From: Amoebophrya sp. AT5.2
Lineage: Eukaryota > Sar > Dinophyceae > Syndiniales > Amoebophryaceae
Reading direction: 5' to 3'
Assembly (NCBI GenBank): GCA_005223375.1
Contig: RXOD01004637.1
Location: 1-19,648 of the forward strand
DNA: 19,648 nucleotides
Shown here: positions 9,395-18,816 of the stretch, in pieces
How the letters are laid out: each line of letters starts with the position of its first letter
Position numbering within the stretch: the stretch's first letter is position 1
The notes under the pieces: generated by a model
Told to the model about the DNA's origin: nothing
The model's input: the letters and a program-made list of their open reading frames with translations, nothing else
The model's database searches: none
Position numbers and translations under genes: made by a program

Positions 9395-10952
9395 ATGTTT
9401 CTCGTAAATTGGGTAAAAGAAAGCTTCGGGGAGTTCCTGTCGTGGCTGGGATTTCTCCCAGAAAACTCAAAAATCCTCTTCCTCGGCTTGGACAATGCGG
9501 GAAAGACAACGTACTGACACTCAAACATATTGCAGCGATGACTTCAAAGTAATTATCCACTTCCCTGTTATGCCTCTGACTATCCAACAACTCGCACGCA
9601 ATGGAGGAAGGAAAAGAAACCAGGGACAATCATAGGCGTTTACCGCCGCAAGATTAAAATCATCAATTATCCACTTCCCACTCCGTGGTGTGCCGTGCAT
9701 TCCCACTCGAGCGCCGCACCTGCATGGAATGAAAAGCACAAACTTGGTTGATGTTGATCAACTCTCCTGTATTTCAGGCTCTTACACATGCTCCGGGACG
9801 ATAAAATCACGACGCACAACCCAACACTGCACCCTCACGCGGAGGAGCTGTACATTGGCAACCGACGATTTCGGGCATTCGACCTCGGTGGCCACGAGGC
9901 AGCGCGACGGATATGGAAGGTGCGCACGCCACGTTTTTGACTTGGTTTACTCGGTACCTAGAAGTTTCCAATGAGAGTCCACGAATCAGAACCGAATTGC
10001 ATTTCCATATCGACGATTCTCCTACACTGACAATACAGGACTACTACGCAGACGTAGACGCCATCATTTTCCTGGTCGACGCGGCGGACCGAACACGCAT
10101 GCATGAAGCAAAAGTCGAGCTCCAGTTTCTGTTCGAGACCGAGTCGTTGAGACACGTATGTCCTTGTGGTCTCATGGACGATGTTGCTTCGTGCGTCTGA
10201 GATTGTGTAGTTGCCTTTACCTTTTAGTCTGACCCTGCTTCGGCGCTGCAGCAAAGTAAGGGTCTCATTCGTACCAACACTGTCACTGCGGCACACCGTC
10301 GTAGCGTGTGGGTGTGCGCGGTTTCACTTTCAGCGACAGCGTTGAATTGCATCGCTTCATCATTCAACGATTGACCACTGCCAACAGGTTCCATTCGCCA
10401 TCTTGGGAAACAAGATCGATATTCCGACGGCATGCTCCGCTGAAGAGCTGGTGTCTTTCCTCCAACTCCCCATGGCCTACGGTTACCAGGGATACTCAGG
10501 GGTACTGCTTCTATTTTTCGAGGCCGAAGTCGTGGAGCTTCAGATCCTACCTTCTTTATGATCATTTTCCTCCATTTTTTGAACAATTTGATGATGGAAC
10601 AGGCTTTTCGAAATTGCGCAAGGATGATTTCGCTGCTTGTTGGTATCTCTAGTTCTAGAATGAAACTACATTCAAAAACCCAAAAAAGGGCAACAACTCG
10701 GGATCCTACGCAAACCGACCGAACGGCGGGCCCATCGAAGTCTTCATGGTACTTACCTTGTTCTTGCCCAAGAAGTACATCGCCTTTGATGCAGTCTGTC
10801 GTGTTTCAAGAAGATCTAAATTCAATCGCATGGTCCACACTTGAATCAATTGGAATTCGCAGGTCTCCCTTGTGAACAAGATGGGTTACTCGGCTGCTTT
10901 CAAGTGGATATCGGAGGTGCTGAAGCAACAAAACAAGGGTGCTGGCAAGTAG
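9395..10952 (+). CDS. SAR1: Sar1-type small GTPase (COPII coat assembly)
   Basis: Six exons join in phase: 9395-9510, 9778-9919, 10039-10155, 10388-10501, 10659-10748 and 10863-10952 (TAG), giving 222 residues against about 190-198 for typical Sar1. Sar1-GTP inserts an amphipathic helix into the ER membrane and recruits Sec23/24 to start COPII vesicle budding. The N-terminus [20 protein letters not shown] is that helix. G1 is GLDNAGKTT (split by intron 1), switch I holds [12 protein letters not shown]3 is DLGGHE, followed by [20 protein letters not shown], and G4 is NKID. The region IEVFM then [20 protein letters not shown] matches the Sar1 C-terminus, with V where CS is usual in the G5 area. 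The extra length is mostly [20 protein letters not shown], encoded by the 90-base exon 5, between strand 6 approach and PIEVFM. No lipid-attachment Gly2 is present, as expected for Sar1 and unlike Arf. Four of the five introns start GTAC or GTAT. Confidence 0.95.
9511..9777 (+). other. SAR1 intron 1 with an internal direct repeat
   Basis: A 267-base intron with donor GTACTG and acceptor TATTTCAG. It splits the codon for the second Thr of the GKTT loop. The 15-base word AATTATCCACTTCCC occurs at 9551-9565 and again at 9665-9679, 114 bases apart. Confidence 0.85.
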
Positions 10953-11168
10953 TTTGTGCGTCTACGCAGTCAAGTGATGGGATTTTTTCATCGAGTACAA
11001 GCTGCAACGGCTGCGGTCGCTTTCGAACATCGGTTGTGCGGAGACGGAAGATCATGGACGAACACATCGTGCTCGACGATGTTCCTTGACTTGATGAAGT
11101 AGAAGCTTTTAGCTCTAGTCTAGCACTTCTACTAAACTCAAGATAGAGATTCTAGTAACGACATCGGC

Positions 11169-11193
11169 GTCGTGGCGACCAGGTCGTCACGAC
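11169..11193. repeat. near-perfect palindrome
   Basis: GTCGTGGCGACC and GGTCGTCACGAC are inverted copies (11 of 12 bases pair) separated by one A. It lies 217 bases after the SAR1 stop. A transcribed copy cannot fold with a one-base loop unless inner pairs open, so a DNA-binding site or a cruciform seed is as likely as an RNA hairpin. Confidence 0.7.
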
Positions 11194-11433
11194 GGGGGCC
11201 TTTATTTCCGTAGGTTTTTTACGACCACCTTTTAGTTTTACCTCTCTTAATCACGAGGGCTCCGAGAAGAAACCTTTAATTGCCGATAACCTGCATCGCA
11301 GATTCGGAGAAGAGTTGGAGAACATACCATGCAAGCTAAGCGTGAATGCCACGAGGACGAATAACGCGACCTCGCTGAGGAGCGGCGCCAGACAGGCTCA
11401 CGAATCTCAATCGTTGCTCCATCACAACTTCCA

Positions 11434-11612
11434 GTTCCGTTTATTGAAGATAGCGTGCTTCCACCGGTCCTTTCTTTTTTTTGTGTCGTGCCCGAATTTT
11501 TTTTTGTGGTGTCGCGAATCTTGCAGTTCCCGTTCCGTTCATTGAAGATGGCGTGCTTCCACCGGTCCCTTTTTTTTTGCGTCGTGCCCGAAGTTTCTTT
11601 GTGTTGTCGCGA
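11434..11612. repeat. tandem duplication, about 98-base unit, two diverged copies
   Basis: Copy 1 is 11434-11517 and copy 2 is 11532-11612. Both run from GTTCCGTT through ATTGAAGAT and GCGTGCTTCCACCGGTCC, a T run, GTCGTGCCCGAA, a second T-rich run, and end GTCGCGA. Differences are single substitutions plus length changes in the T runs. The length changes shift the reading frame between copies on both strands, which argues against selection on a protein across it. Confidence 0.9.
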
Positions 11613-12095
11613 CGGCGTTGGCGTTTGTGCCCCGAGAATCATTATTGAAAACATCCATGCAGGCGTAGCGAAGTTACCGAAAGGCGACGTCGACGTCGAG
11701 CTGCTTAAGATATTGTTTCTTTAAGTATCTTTATGGCTTACGGAAGCATTGTCCGCGATCGTACTTACATTACGCTCGCATCAATCAGTGCGCGACTCCC
11801 TACTTCTACATTACAAGAATAAGCAGCAAGTAGAAGCAAGTATACAGCGTGTGCTAGAACCTTACCAACTAACTCCTTCAGACAAGTACAACTGTACTTA
11901 CATCATACACCATTACGACTACCAAGTAGTGCTTGCTTAAAACAAGCTAACCACAAATACACATCAGCAACTGCTTCAAATCTACTCCACACGAAATCCC
12001 TACATTTTTTACCAGCGTACTAGGAAAAATCATCTCGCGCTCGCTCTCAATCTCCTCGTTTGCTTCTGCTCGTCGTTATTGCCGTCGGCGTACAG

Positions 12096-13315
12096 CGACG
12101 GGTTTGCGATCATGATGCCGATCGTGCTGGCTGACGTTGCAACCCATCAAGAAGTGCTGCTCTCTAACTCGCGGATCCCCATCAACTCGCGCACCGCAGG
12201 AACTTAAGTATCTTTGTGTCGCCGGTGCCGGTGCCGCCCCGGAGGCGGTTTTCATGCTGGACGTATCCAAAATGCAACTGCGTCTCCCAGGATGCGAGCC
12301 TGGGGCGACGGGGCACGGCACGAAGGACAAGGAGGGATCCAGGCAGACGAAGCCAAAGGTCGCGCAGCGGAGTAGATTTACATTTGCGCTTGCGGTTGCA
12401 ACTAGTATCCGTTGCGGTTCAATTCATCAATCAGGGTACTGCAACTTCTTTGTACTTGTGACGTCGAAGTTGCTGCAGTATGCAGATCTAGAGCGACGAT
12501 CCACGAAAAATGAACAGATCATCGCTCGCTGCGAAGGAGGAGGAGCAGGGGACGATTACAGCGAGTACGACGAACCGGTCTGTCAGTTGCAGTTCCTGGC
12601 GTCACGCGTAAGCGATTTTCTCGAGTTCTTGTGGCACTCTTCAGCGCTCTCCAAGACTACTTCTACTCACGCAGCCGTGATTGTCAAGTACTCCGCGGCC
12701 ACTTTGTGCAGTGCGACAGATTTTCTGACCTTCCTAGCAACGAGCCTGCTGCATGTGTGCCGCTCCTACGGCAGGCCCCTGATGGACGCCATGCGGCGCT
12801 TCTGGGAGACGTGCAGTGCAAACATTCAGTAATACATACTGATCGTGATGTCTGGTGAGTTCGTCTTCGTAGCATGTATCGGTATCGAGTTTACGGGGCC
12901 ACTACGGCGGCTGCCAACATTATGGCTTTGTAAGTATGTATCGAATCCACTCCTCCTCCTCCTGCTCCTGCCAGAGCCAGTGTCGAGGCTACATTCAGCC
13001 AATCTATGTGTGACTCTCGCCCCCGCCACCGCTTGTACGGGGTGGGGCCGCTGCGGCGGCAGCCATCAAAACCTAGTTCTTCTCTGTAAGTATGACTCGG
13101 CGCCATTCTGAAAGCCGAAAGCAAAACGTCGCCAGCCTACTATGAATGTACGTTCATGTTGTCCGCACAGGGCGACCACCAGGAGCTGCAACTTCAACGG
13201 CAACGCAAGCGGCGTCCACGGTCAACAGTGGGAAACGGTTGGCGAGAACCTGAAGCAGAACAAGAGTCACAGTCTAGTGCTTCCCCTGCCTGCCCAGCGA
13301 CTGAATAGTTGGTAA
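12096..13315 (+). CDS. unrecognised multi-exon gene (model, 3' half firmer than 5' half)
   Basis: No function recognised. The 3' half joins in phase: an exon ending at 12607 (reads TKNEQIIARCEGGGAGDDYS, ending QLQFLASR); 12712-12854 (CDRFSDLPSNEPAACVPLLR); 12999-13085 (QSMCDSRPRHRLYGVGPLRR); and 13171-13315 (SCNFNGNASGVHGQQWETVG, ending AQRLNSW then TAA). Donors GTAAGC (12608), GTGAGT (12855) and GTAAGT (13086) are close to consensus; introns are 104, 144 and 85 bases. Upstream, 12200-12353 reads YLCVAGAGAAPEAVFMLDVS and 12096-12153 reads DGFAIMMPIVLADVATHQE after acceptor GCGTACAG. A 46-base intron 12154-12199 would join them, but the 5' structure and the start are unresolved. The stretch 12354-12470 is open in frame yet less coding-like and may hide another intron. 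No domain, signal peptide or membrane segment is evident. Confidence 0.45.
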
Positions 13316-13894
13316 AACGAAATCAATGGAAATCTCGAACAACACATACACATACACATACTCATGCGTATACTCGCGTTTAATATCATCTGTACTACAA
13401 CTCGGGGTTGTTCACTTGAGGCAGATGAAATCCGTATTCACAAGGCGAGGACTTCTTCGGAGTAGAGACAAAGAAACGACAACTTTTTTACATTTCAGCC
13501 ATCACACTGTCGGCAGCGGCGCCGTCGTTCACGCGGGTCCGAAATGTTTTTTCTCCACTGTCACCGCACCGCTGGGAGGACAAAAAAACAAAATCGACAC
13601 CTTGCCAACAGTGGCGCACTCGAAGTACCTACCTGGGCAGGAGATTCCAGCAGAGGAGAAGGCACTGCTCTACTCGCCTCGATAGCATCAAAGCAAAAAT
13701 ACTGCGACGAGCTCCTGCTCCTTCTGGCGTTGTGTAATAGCTGCGATTTAGCGATAAGAACCTGTGAGTGGCAATGTAAATGGAAATGCTTGTTTTGCTC
13801 CTCGCTCCTCCTTCTTAAACACCTACTAGTAGAGGTGCAAGTGCAACACATAGATATACTGGCACTGCAACTGCTACAGGTCGTGTTCCTGCAG
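13316..13894 (+). other. possible upstream exon of the next gene
   Basis: After acceptor TTACATTTCAG near 13499, all three frames stay open for 160 bases or more, so the coding frame cannot be chosen by inspection. One reads KYLPGQEIPAEEKALLYSPR. A GTGAGT donor stands at 13765-13770. It probably belongs to the gene whose last exons are 13895-14152 and 14358-14582, but the phase did not match any clear acceptor. Confidence 0.3.
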
Positions 13895-14582
13895 CGCAGC
13901 CGGAGCTTTCCGATCACGAATGGGCAGATTCCGATGGACGACCACGACTGGTTTTCCGATGACGATGAAGCGGGAAGTGAGGCGGAAGCGGCCCGATGGC
14001 TGGGAGCGGCCCGCGATGCGTCGCCTTCGGACGATGAGGAGGCCCATGATTTTCTCGGAGGTGGACGGGTGTTTGGGCCGCAAGACCGAGAACATGAACA
14101 CATGACTGCGAACGGTCTTGGAAACGGAAGCGGACGTAGTTCTCCAATGCTGGTACTTTTTCGATGGATTTGCATACTTTAGCTCTTAGTTACTGGTGTT
14201 ACTCTTACCACGTGCTATTAGTAGATGGAGGTGATAGAGATAAGCTGCAGCCAGTGCAGCTACTTCTTGTTCTACGTACTTACTTACTACTTCTAGCATA
14301 GAAAATAGACTACTCGCTGTCGCTCCCTCCACGCGGCACCACACCTGACCTCAACAGTTTCGCGTTCCCGGGTATCAGCGCATTCCCCGGCGCTTTTTTC
14401 CGATCGTCGATGGCGAAATCCCGATGGACGGCATTTACGACGACGAATTCGACAACCGAAGCGACTGCGAGCACTTCAACTACTTCGTAGACACTGACGA
14501 AACGAGTTGGGCCCCCCCTAGCGCGGCCCGCGACGCAACGCCGCTACCTGGCATCAGCAACCTCCACGAGGACATGCAATAG
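13895..14582 (+). CDS. 3' exons of an acidic orphan protein with a duplicated module
   Basis: Two exons, 13895-14152 and 14358-14582 (TAG), are both phase 0 and separated by a 205-base intron with donor GTACTT and acceptor CTCAACAG. The first encodes RSFPITNGQIPMDDHDWF, a run of Asp/Glu/Ser, GAARDASPSDDEEAHD and a Gly/Asn/Ser-rich end. The second encodes RFFPIVDGEIPMDGIYDDEF, then SAARDATPLPGISNLHEDMQ and the stop. The shared plan is R-x-F-P-I-x-x-G-x-I-P-M-D, an acidic stretch, and AARDA-S/T-P. The second exon has no ATG near its start and would be missed by an ATG-based search. The 5' end is unresolved; sequence upstream to about 13833 is open in the same frame. No family is recognised; the acidic composition suggests a soluble, perhaps nuclear or interaction-mediating protein, which is inference only. 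Confidence 0.5.
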
Positions 14583-15912
14583 GATTGGTAATTGTACTTG
14601 TGAATAAAAATAGGTTAGCGTTTCTTGTTTCAGATTGCGTGGGCAACCCCCAGCTGGCACACATATATGTCGTCGAACTCGAAGGAGCGTTCGCGCTCTT
14701 CCTCCTTCTAGAGCGAGGACGAGGCATGGCGATAAATTTTCATAAGAAATAAACCCAGATTAGATACTGCGAAGGTTGAGGTACTTGCCGTGATACTCAG
14801 TATTTTTTACCTAAAAGTAGGTCCAGATTTTTTTTTTTTAAATCATTGCCGTGCCTGAGGATACTTCTCGAAACATCATCATTATCGATGATATGACTCT
14901 TGTGAGGCTGAGGCGACCGTATCGCGTTCTTGCACGCCCCGTCTACGTTTTTGATTGATTCTTGCCTTGATGACGACCTTCGAAGAAGCAGTAGCTATGC
15001 CAAGACCGCGGACACGCGGCGAGAAATACAGGTAGGAATCGCGCGTAACTAAAGTGGAGGATAGAAATAGAACAATAAAGATGTACTATAAAATGAATCT
15101 GCTCTTTTGCGAAGAAAAGAGGCGCTCTTTGTCGTAATACGCCTGTGCGCGGGGGCAATACTATTCTCTTTCTCAAGAAGATCCAGTAGTAAACAAGTAG
15201 AAAAGCATGGGGAGGACTAGCACAGCAGAGTGGACTACTTACGCCAGCCGAGGACACACGACCAGGGGGCCAGCTGATGATCTTTTACTTGCGATTTTTT
15301 TTTGATGTTGATCTGTTTGTTTAGAAATTTGTTTTTATGTTCCGCGCATTGATTTCAACAAAGAAAAGTAAGCAATGGGATGCTCTCTCTGCGCAATGAA
15401 TTGAAGTGAAGTGCCGCTGCCGAAACCGAACGGTACCTGACAAACGTGAGGGTGTAGATCAAGGTTTCTTGCGTTGGTCTGTCGCGACAGCTCTACTTTA
15501 CGCGTCTCGAGGCGGCGGCGGGAGCTGAATCATAGAAAAAATTTGAGACGCGCTTGGCATGAGTTGAGACGCAGCGGCAACGATACGGGGAGATAAGAAT
15601 TGCAAATGGCTAGCTTGGGTGCACCTTCATTTTTCAGGTAGCGTAGGGAAAGTCATGGGATAAGAGCCCTGCGTTGTCACCAAGAAATCGAAGAAAATCA
15701 ACGTACTAACCGCTTTATTTCAAGGGGACGGGTACTTGGGGTCTTTTTTTTAAATGAATTTTGTAATACCAATGTAAATACAACTAATCTCCGACGAGAT
15801 GCTAATGTAGGAAAACAAAAATCGAGCTCGAGCGCATGCAGCAGGACCCCCGAGTGGAGGTGTCCTGTCGTTTGGATGTTGTTCATTGTTCCACTTGACG
15901 CGCGTCTTTATC
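14583..15912. other. long stretch with no supported gene
   Basis: Contains T runs near 14829-14839 and 15295-15303. Short inverted words (GCGTCTC near 15501 against GAGACGC near 15544) could pair over a 35-base loop. The minus-strand frame 14943-15257 (104 codons) has no recognisable domain. The 3' untranslated region of the acidic orphan should lie at the left end. Confidence 0.5.
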
Positions 15913-16247
15913 CAGGCCGCGCAGCGCGTTGCGCGCCTGCTCCTATGCTGCCAAGATCTTCTCTCACTACCCTGTCGACATCGGCGTTCAACCGAGCCTA
16001 TAGCATAGATCCAGTACCAGTTCTTGTTCTTGTTGCGTGCGATCTACCTCTACTTTCTCTGCGTTCGTGGCAGGAGCAGGACCACAGTGAGGACAGTGAG
16101 TCAACAAAGCGGCGTCCAGTCATATTAGAGGTAAGCAGACCATGATGCCAAATCCTGGACGAGCTACGTGTAATAATTCCTGGACGAGCTACGTGTAATT
16201 CGTAAGAGCGTAACCAACTTTTGCAGATCCGCCTCTCTCGGCCCTGA
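15913..16247 (+). CDS. 3' exons of an unrecognised gene (model)
   Basis: A short exon at 16074-16130 follows acceptor CGTTCGTGGCAG and reads EQDHSEDSESTKRRPVILE. It ends at a strong donor GTAAGC (16131). The 96-base intron 16131-16226 ends TTTTGCAG, and a 21-base last exon reads IRLSRP then TGA. Upstream, after acceptor TTTATCCAG, the frame from about 15914 has very strong coding-like third positions and reads SALRACSYAAKIFSHYPVDI before a stop at 16000; its donor is unclear, with phase-compatible GTCGAC near 15976. The protein is not recognised. Only the last two exons are reasonably supported. Confidence 0.35.
16151..16199. repeat. 24-25 base tandem duplication inside an intron
   Basis: Copy 1 is 16151-16174 and copy 2 is 16175-16199. 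Both contain CCTGGACGAGCTACGTGTAA; copy 2 has one extra T near its start. It lies within the predicted intron 16131-16226. Confidence 0.95.
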
Positions 16248-16406
16248 AATCGTGCAAATCTTCACGTCGCACCATGCATCTATTTTCAATCCATGAAATT
16301 CCTGGTCTGGTGAAACACGCCCGACAGTTTAGTCTAGAAGCCTGCAGATAATCTACAGTTCTTTCATACAATCAACAAATAAAGTTTCTGTCCACGGACG
16401 TCGGTT

Positions 16407-17945
16407 TTGGTCGTTTCGTCATTGATTCTGGTGATGATGCTTGGTACCTCAAGAAATGCGGCTCCGTGTCTTGCGACCTTTGGCCGGAATTGCTTTCGGT
16501 CGAAGAACTCCCGCCACTTGAGGAAAGCAATTCCCGTATTTGTCTCAAACAACGCCTCCAGTTTGCAACGACACTACAGTATCGCACCTCGTCCACCTAG
16601 CTTGTCACTCTGGGCAAACCAAAATTTTGTGCATCTCGACGGCAGCGGCAGGAGCCACCACGTGTTGATTTGTCGACCGTTCTCTTCGACCACCGCTAGT
16701 GCAGCAGTGGCCCAACCGGAGCGGTTGTCTCATCCCTCGATTGAAGACGCGGTACGGGAGCAGGAACAAGTCGAGCCCGAAGGAGGCGTTTCTCGACCAG
16801 CGTCCTCGGCGTTTCAGCCCCAGCATCTCCACCCGGCACTCTTCGCGACCTCCCACAGGAATCTCTCGTCCGGAAACATGGTTACTCTCAAGTACTCCGA
16901 GTATGGCGAGAAGTCAATCCTCGTGCGCGGCGACACTCTTCCGGTCAAGGATAAACTGAAGCAACTCGGGGCGAAGTGGAACTCGAAGGACAAGGGGTGG
17001 TTGTTTCCGCGCGAAAAGTGGGAAGGCGAAGTTCTCGACACGCTGAAGGAGGAGCACGAAGTTAACGAGGCCGACGAAGAGGACGAAGAGGAAGTCGCAG
17101 AGCCAGCAGCGGTAGGAAGATAAGCGGCTTCTTCATGACTCCTACAAATCTTTCTTGTGTGTAGGTGGAATTCCCGTATGCTGGTAGGCACCGCAAGCAC
17201 CACCACAAATATGAATGTATGCTGATTCGACCCGCCTGGCGGGCGCGACCACCAGGGTCGTGAGGTGGTAAGAGGGTAATAAAATATTTTTTTGTACTAT
17301 ACATGTTGACAAAATATAAGCTGCTAGCGTGAACGTGCCAGTGATTGCAGACCAGTTCAACATCAACCACCACTACAGAAAAAGCAGAAGAAAGAGGCGG
17401 CCGCGGCTGAAGGAAACGAGCAGGGCGATGAGCCGACTTTCTTCGAGCTGGGGAGCCGGAAGCGGTGCTCTTTGTCGAAGTATGCGGGGAAGACGCTGAT
17501 CGACTTCCGGGAATACTATGAGGACAAAAATACCGGGGAAATGAAGCCCGGCGCCAAGGGCATCTCCCTACCCCTGGACATGTACAAGAAGGTACACCTC
17601 GTGAAGATAGTACTTAGAGCACTTACTGGCTGGTAGTTGTCTCTACTTCTACTCTAGCTGCAGCTGACGAACCATTTCACCCTACGACACCACGGCCAGG
17701 TCGCTGAGAACTTTCCGCAGATGGAGGAGGCCATTGCTGCGCAGGAGGTGACCAGCATCGACCTTGGGGGCAAGAAAAAGTTCACCTACAGCCAGTACCA
17801 GGGGAAGTATTACGTCGGCATCCGGGAATACTGGGAAAAGGACGGTCAGGAGCTTCCGGGGAAGAAGGGTATCACGCTCACGGTCGAGTCCTTCCGGAAA
17901 ATATCAGGAAACCACGAAACCATCTTAGGCTGGGCAGAGAAGTGA
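16407..17945 (+). CDS. tandem PC4-domain ssDNA-binding/transcription coactivator-like protein with N-terminal leader
   Basis: Three exons: 16407-17111, 17379-17591 and 17700-17945 (TGA), all phase 0, about 387 residues. PC4/Sub1 family proteins bind single-stranded DNA and assist RNA polymerase II transcription and genome stability. Residues about 158-213 form a module reading YGEKSILVRGDTLPVKDKLK, then LGAKWN and GWLFP, a type seen with PC4 and viral/protist DNA proteins. An acidic run and a Lys-rich run follow. PC4 domain 1 is about 256-320 (FFELGSRKRCSLSKYAGKTL, IDFREYY, KGISLPLDMYKKVAENFPQM) and domain 2 about 322-387 (IDLGGKKKFTYSQYQGKYYV, GIREYW, KKGITLTVESFRK). The acceptor at 17699 is chosen because it restores MYKKVAENFP; a rival at 17663 would insert 12 residues. 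The first 60 residues are rich in Arg/Ser/Asn without acidic residues (QRHYS, RPFSST), like an organelle leader. Starts at 16434, 16437 or 16878 are alternatives; 16878 would drop the leader. Confidence 0.85.
17112..17378 (+). other. intron 1 of the PC4-like gene
   Basis: A 267-base intron with donor GTAGGA and acceptor CACTACAG, phase 0. If unspliced, the reading frame adds VGR and stops at TAA (17121-17123), ending the protein before either PC4 domain. Confidence 0.8.
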
Positions 17946-18816
17946 CCAGGTCCGGGCGGCTGATGGTTTAGTAGTCGACATCTGCAGCTTCATTCCTCTA
18001 ACAATTTCAATGTCGATTGGCATTGGCTCTTGCTGTAAAAATAGTAATTGTATTTTAAAAAATCTATTGCCGATCAAACGAAACTAGTAGTCCGCTACTC
18101 GATGTTGGCGGGCGACCGCGGAGGTCAGGGAGAAGGCGATACAAAAATGAACAAGATGAGCAAATCAATGAACACTGGGGCGAGAGGGATACAAATCCTC
18201 TCTCGTGCTGACGGAGAAGTTGGAACTCAAATTTTTTGAGAAGGACCCATACTTGAATATACACTCCGTCACACGTTCTAGAATGGACGACGTGAAAAAA
18301 AACGAACATCGTCAATGCGTGCTACATGATTCATCGATGTACAAAAGAGTAGTTGATGCTTCCACCGTACAACAAAAAGAAAAATGCAGAAGCAATGCAC
18401 AGTGTTGGCCGCTGTAGTGGCACAGCGACAGCGTGCCGCTTGGACGAGCGTGATGATGTTGAACGAAGAAAAAAAAAAATATTTTCTTCTTGGTTCTAGT
18501 TGGTCATCGTGGCAGCTCGAGCTCCTGGTTCAGTATCGGCCAATTTATGTTTAAAATTATCTCTGCGCTAGCGCTTCTAGCAGCAGCAGGTCTCGGTCGT
18601 CTCTTCGGAACTTCGTGACTATAAGATACTGTACTGCAGATAAGGATCTGGGTCAGATCTCTCGGACTGCGTACTCATGATCGTGCTGAAACGATCCATC
18701 TTCGAGCTCGATCGTGGTGCCAAACAAATGCAGTCTTCGCCCCCGTGAAGGATTTTTACTAGGTCAGAAAGGGTCCAGGTCCACGACCACGACGTGTAGA
18801 CCCCGAAATAAAAACG
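17946..18816. other. intergenic region between the PC4-like and aldo-keto reductase genes
   Basis: Should hold the 3' end of the PC4-like transcript and the promoter of the reductase. An open frame at 18205-18417 reads SVTRSRMDDVKKNEHRQCVL but has A/T-rich codon use unlike the confirmed genes, and no domain is recognised. An A run lies at 18470-18479. No promoter element was identified with confidence. Confidence 0.45.

Larger units (their letters stand above)
10953..12095. other. SAR1 3' flank and unresolved stretch with repeats
   Basis: No gene is firmly supported. Two plus-strand open stretches look partly protein-like: the end of 11455-11724 (reads APRIIIENIHAGVAKLPKGD and on to TAA) and 11749-11940 (reads RDSLLLHYKNKQQVEASIQR). 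The first overlaps a tandem duplication, and neither has an ATG or a recognisable domain. A minus-strand frame at 11247-11654 also crosses the duplication. These may be exons of an unknown gene or chance. Confidence 0.3.

Noticed and set aside
9054..9629. Minus-strand frame of 191 codons over SAR1 exon 1
   Set aside because: It overlaps the certain SAR1 exon on the other strand and shows no recognisable domain.
11247..11654. Minus-strand 135-codon frame with internal repeats GTTQKK
   Set aside because: The repeats come from the DNA tandem duplication, copies are out of frame with each other, and no domain is seen.
12855..12872. An 18-base intron GTGAGT...GTAG that would keep a frame open
   Set aside because: Too short for the introns otherwise seen here; the same donor joins in phase to the acceptor at 12998.
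18205..18417. Plus-strand 70-codon frame between the PC4-like and reductase genes
   Set aside because: Reads passably as protein, but codon use is A/T-rich unlike confirmed genes and no splice partners or domain were found.
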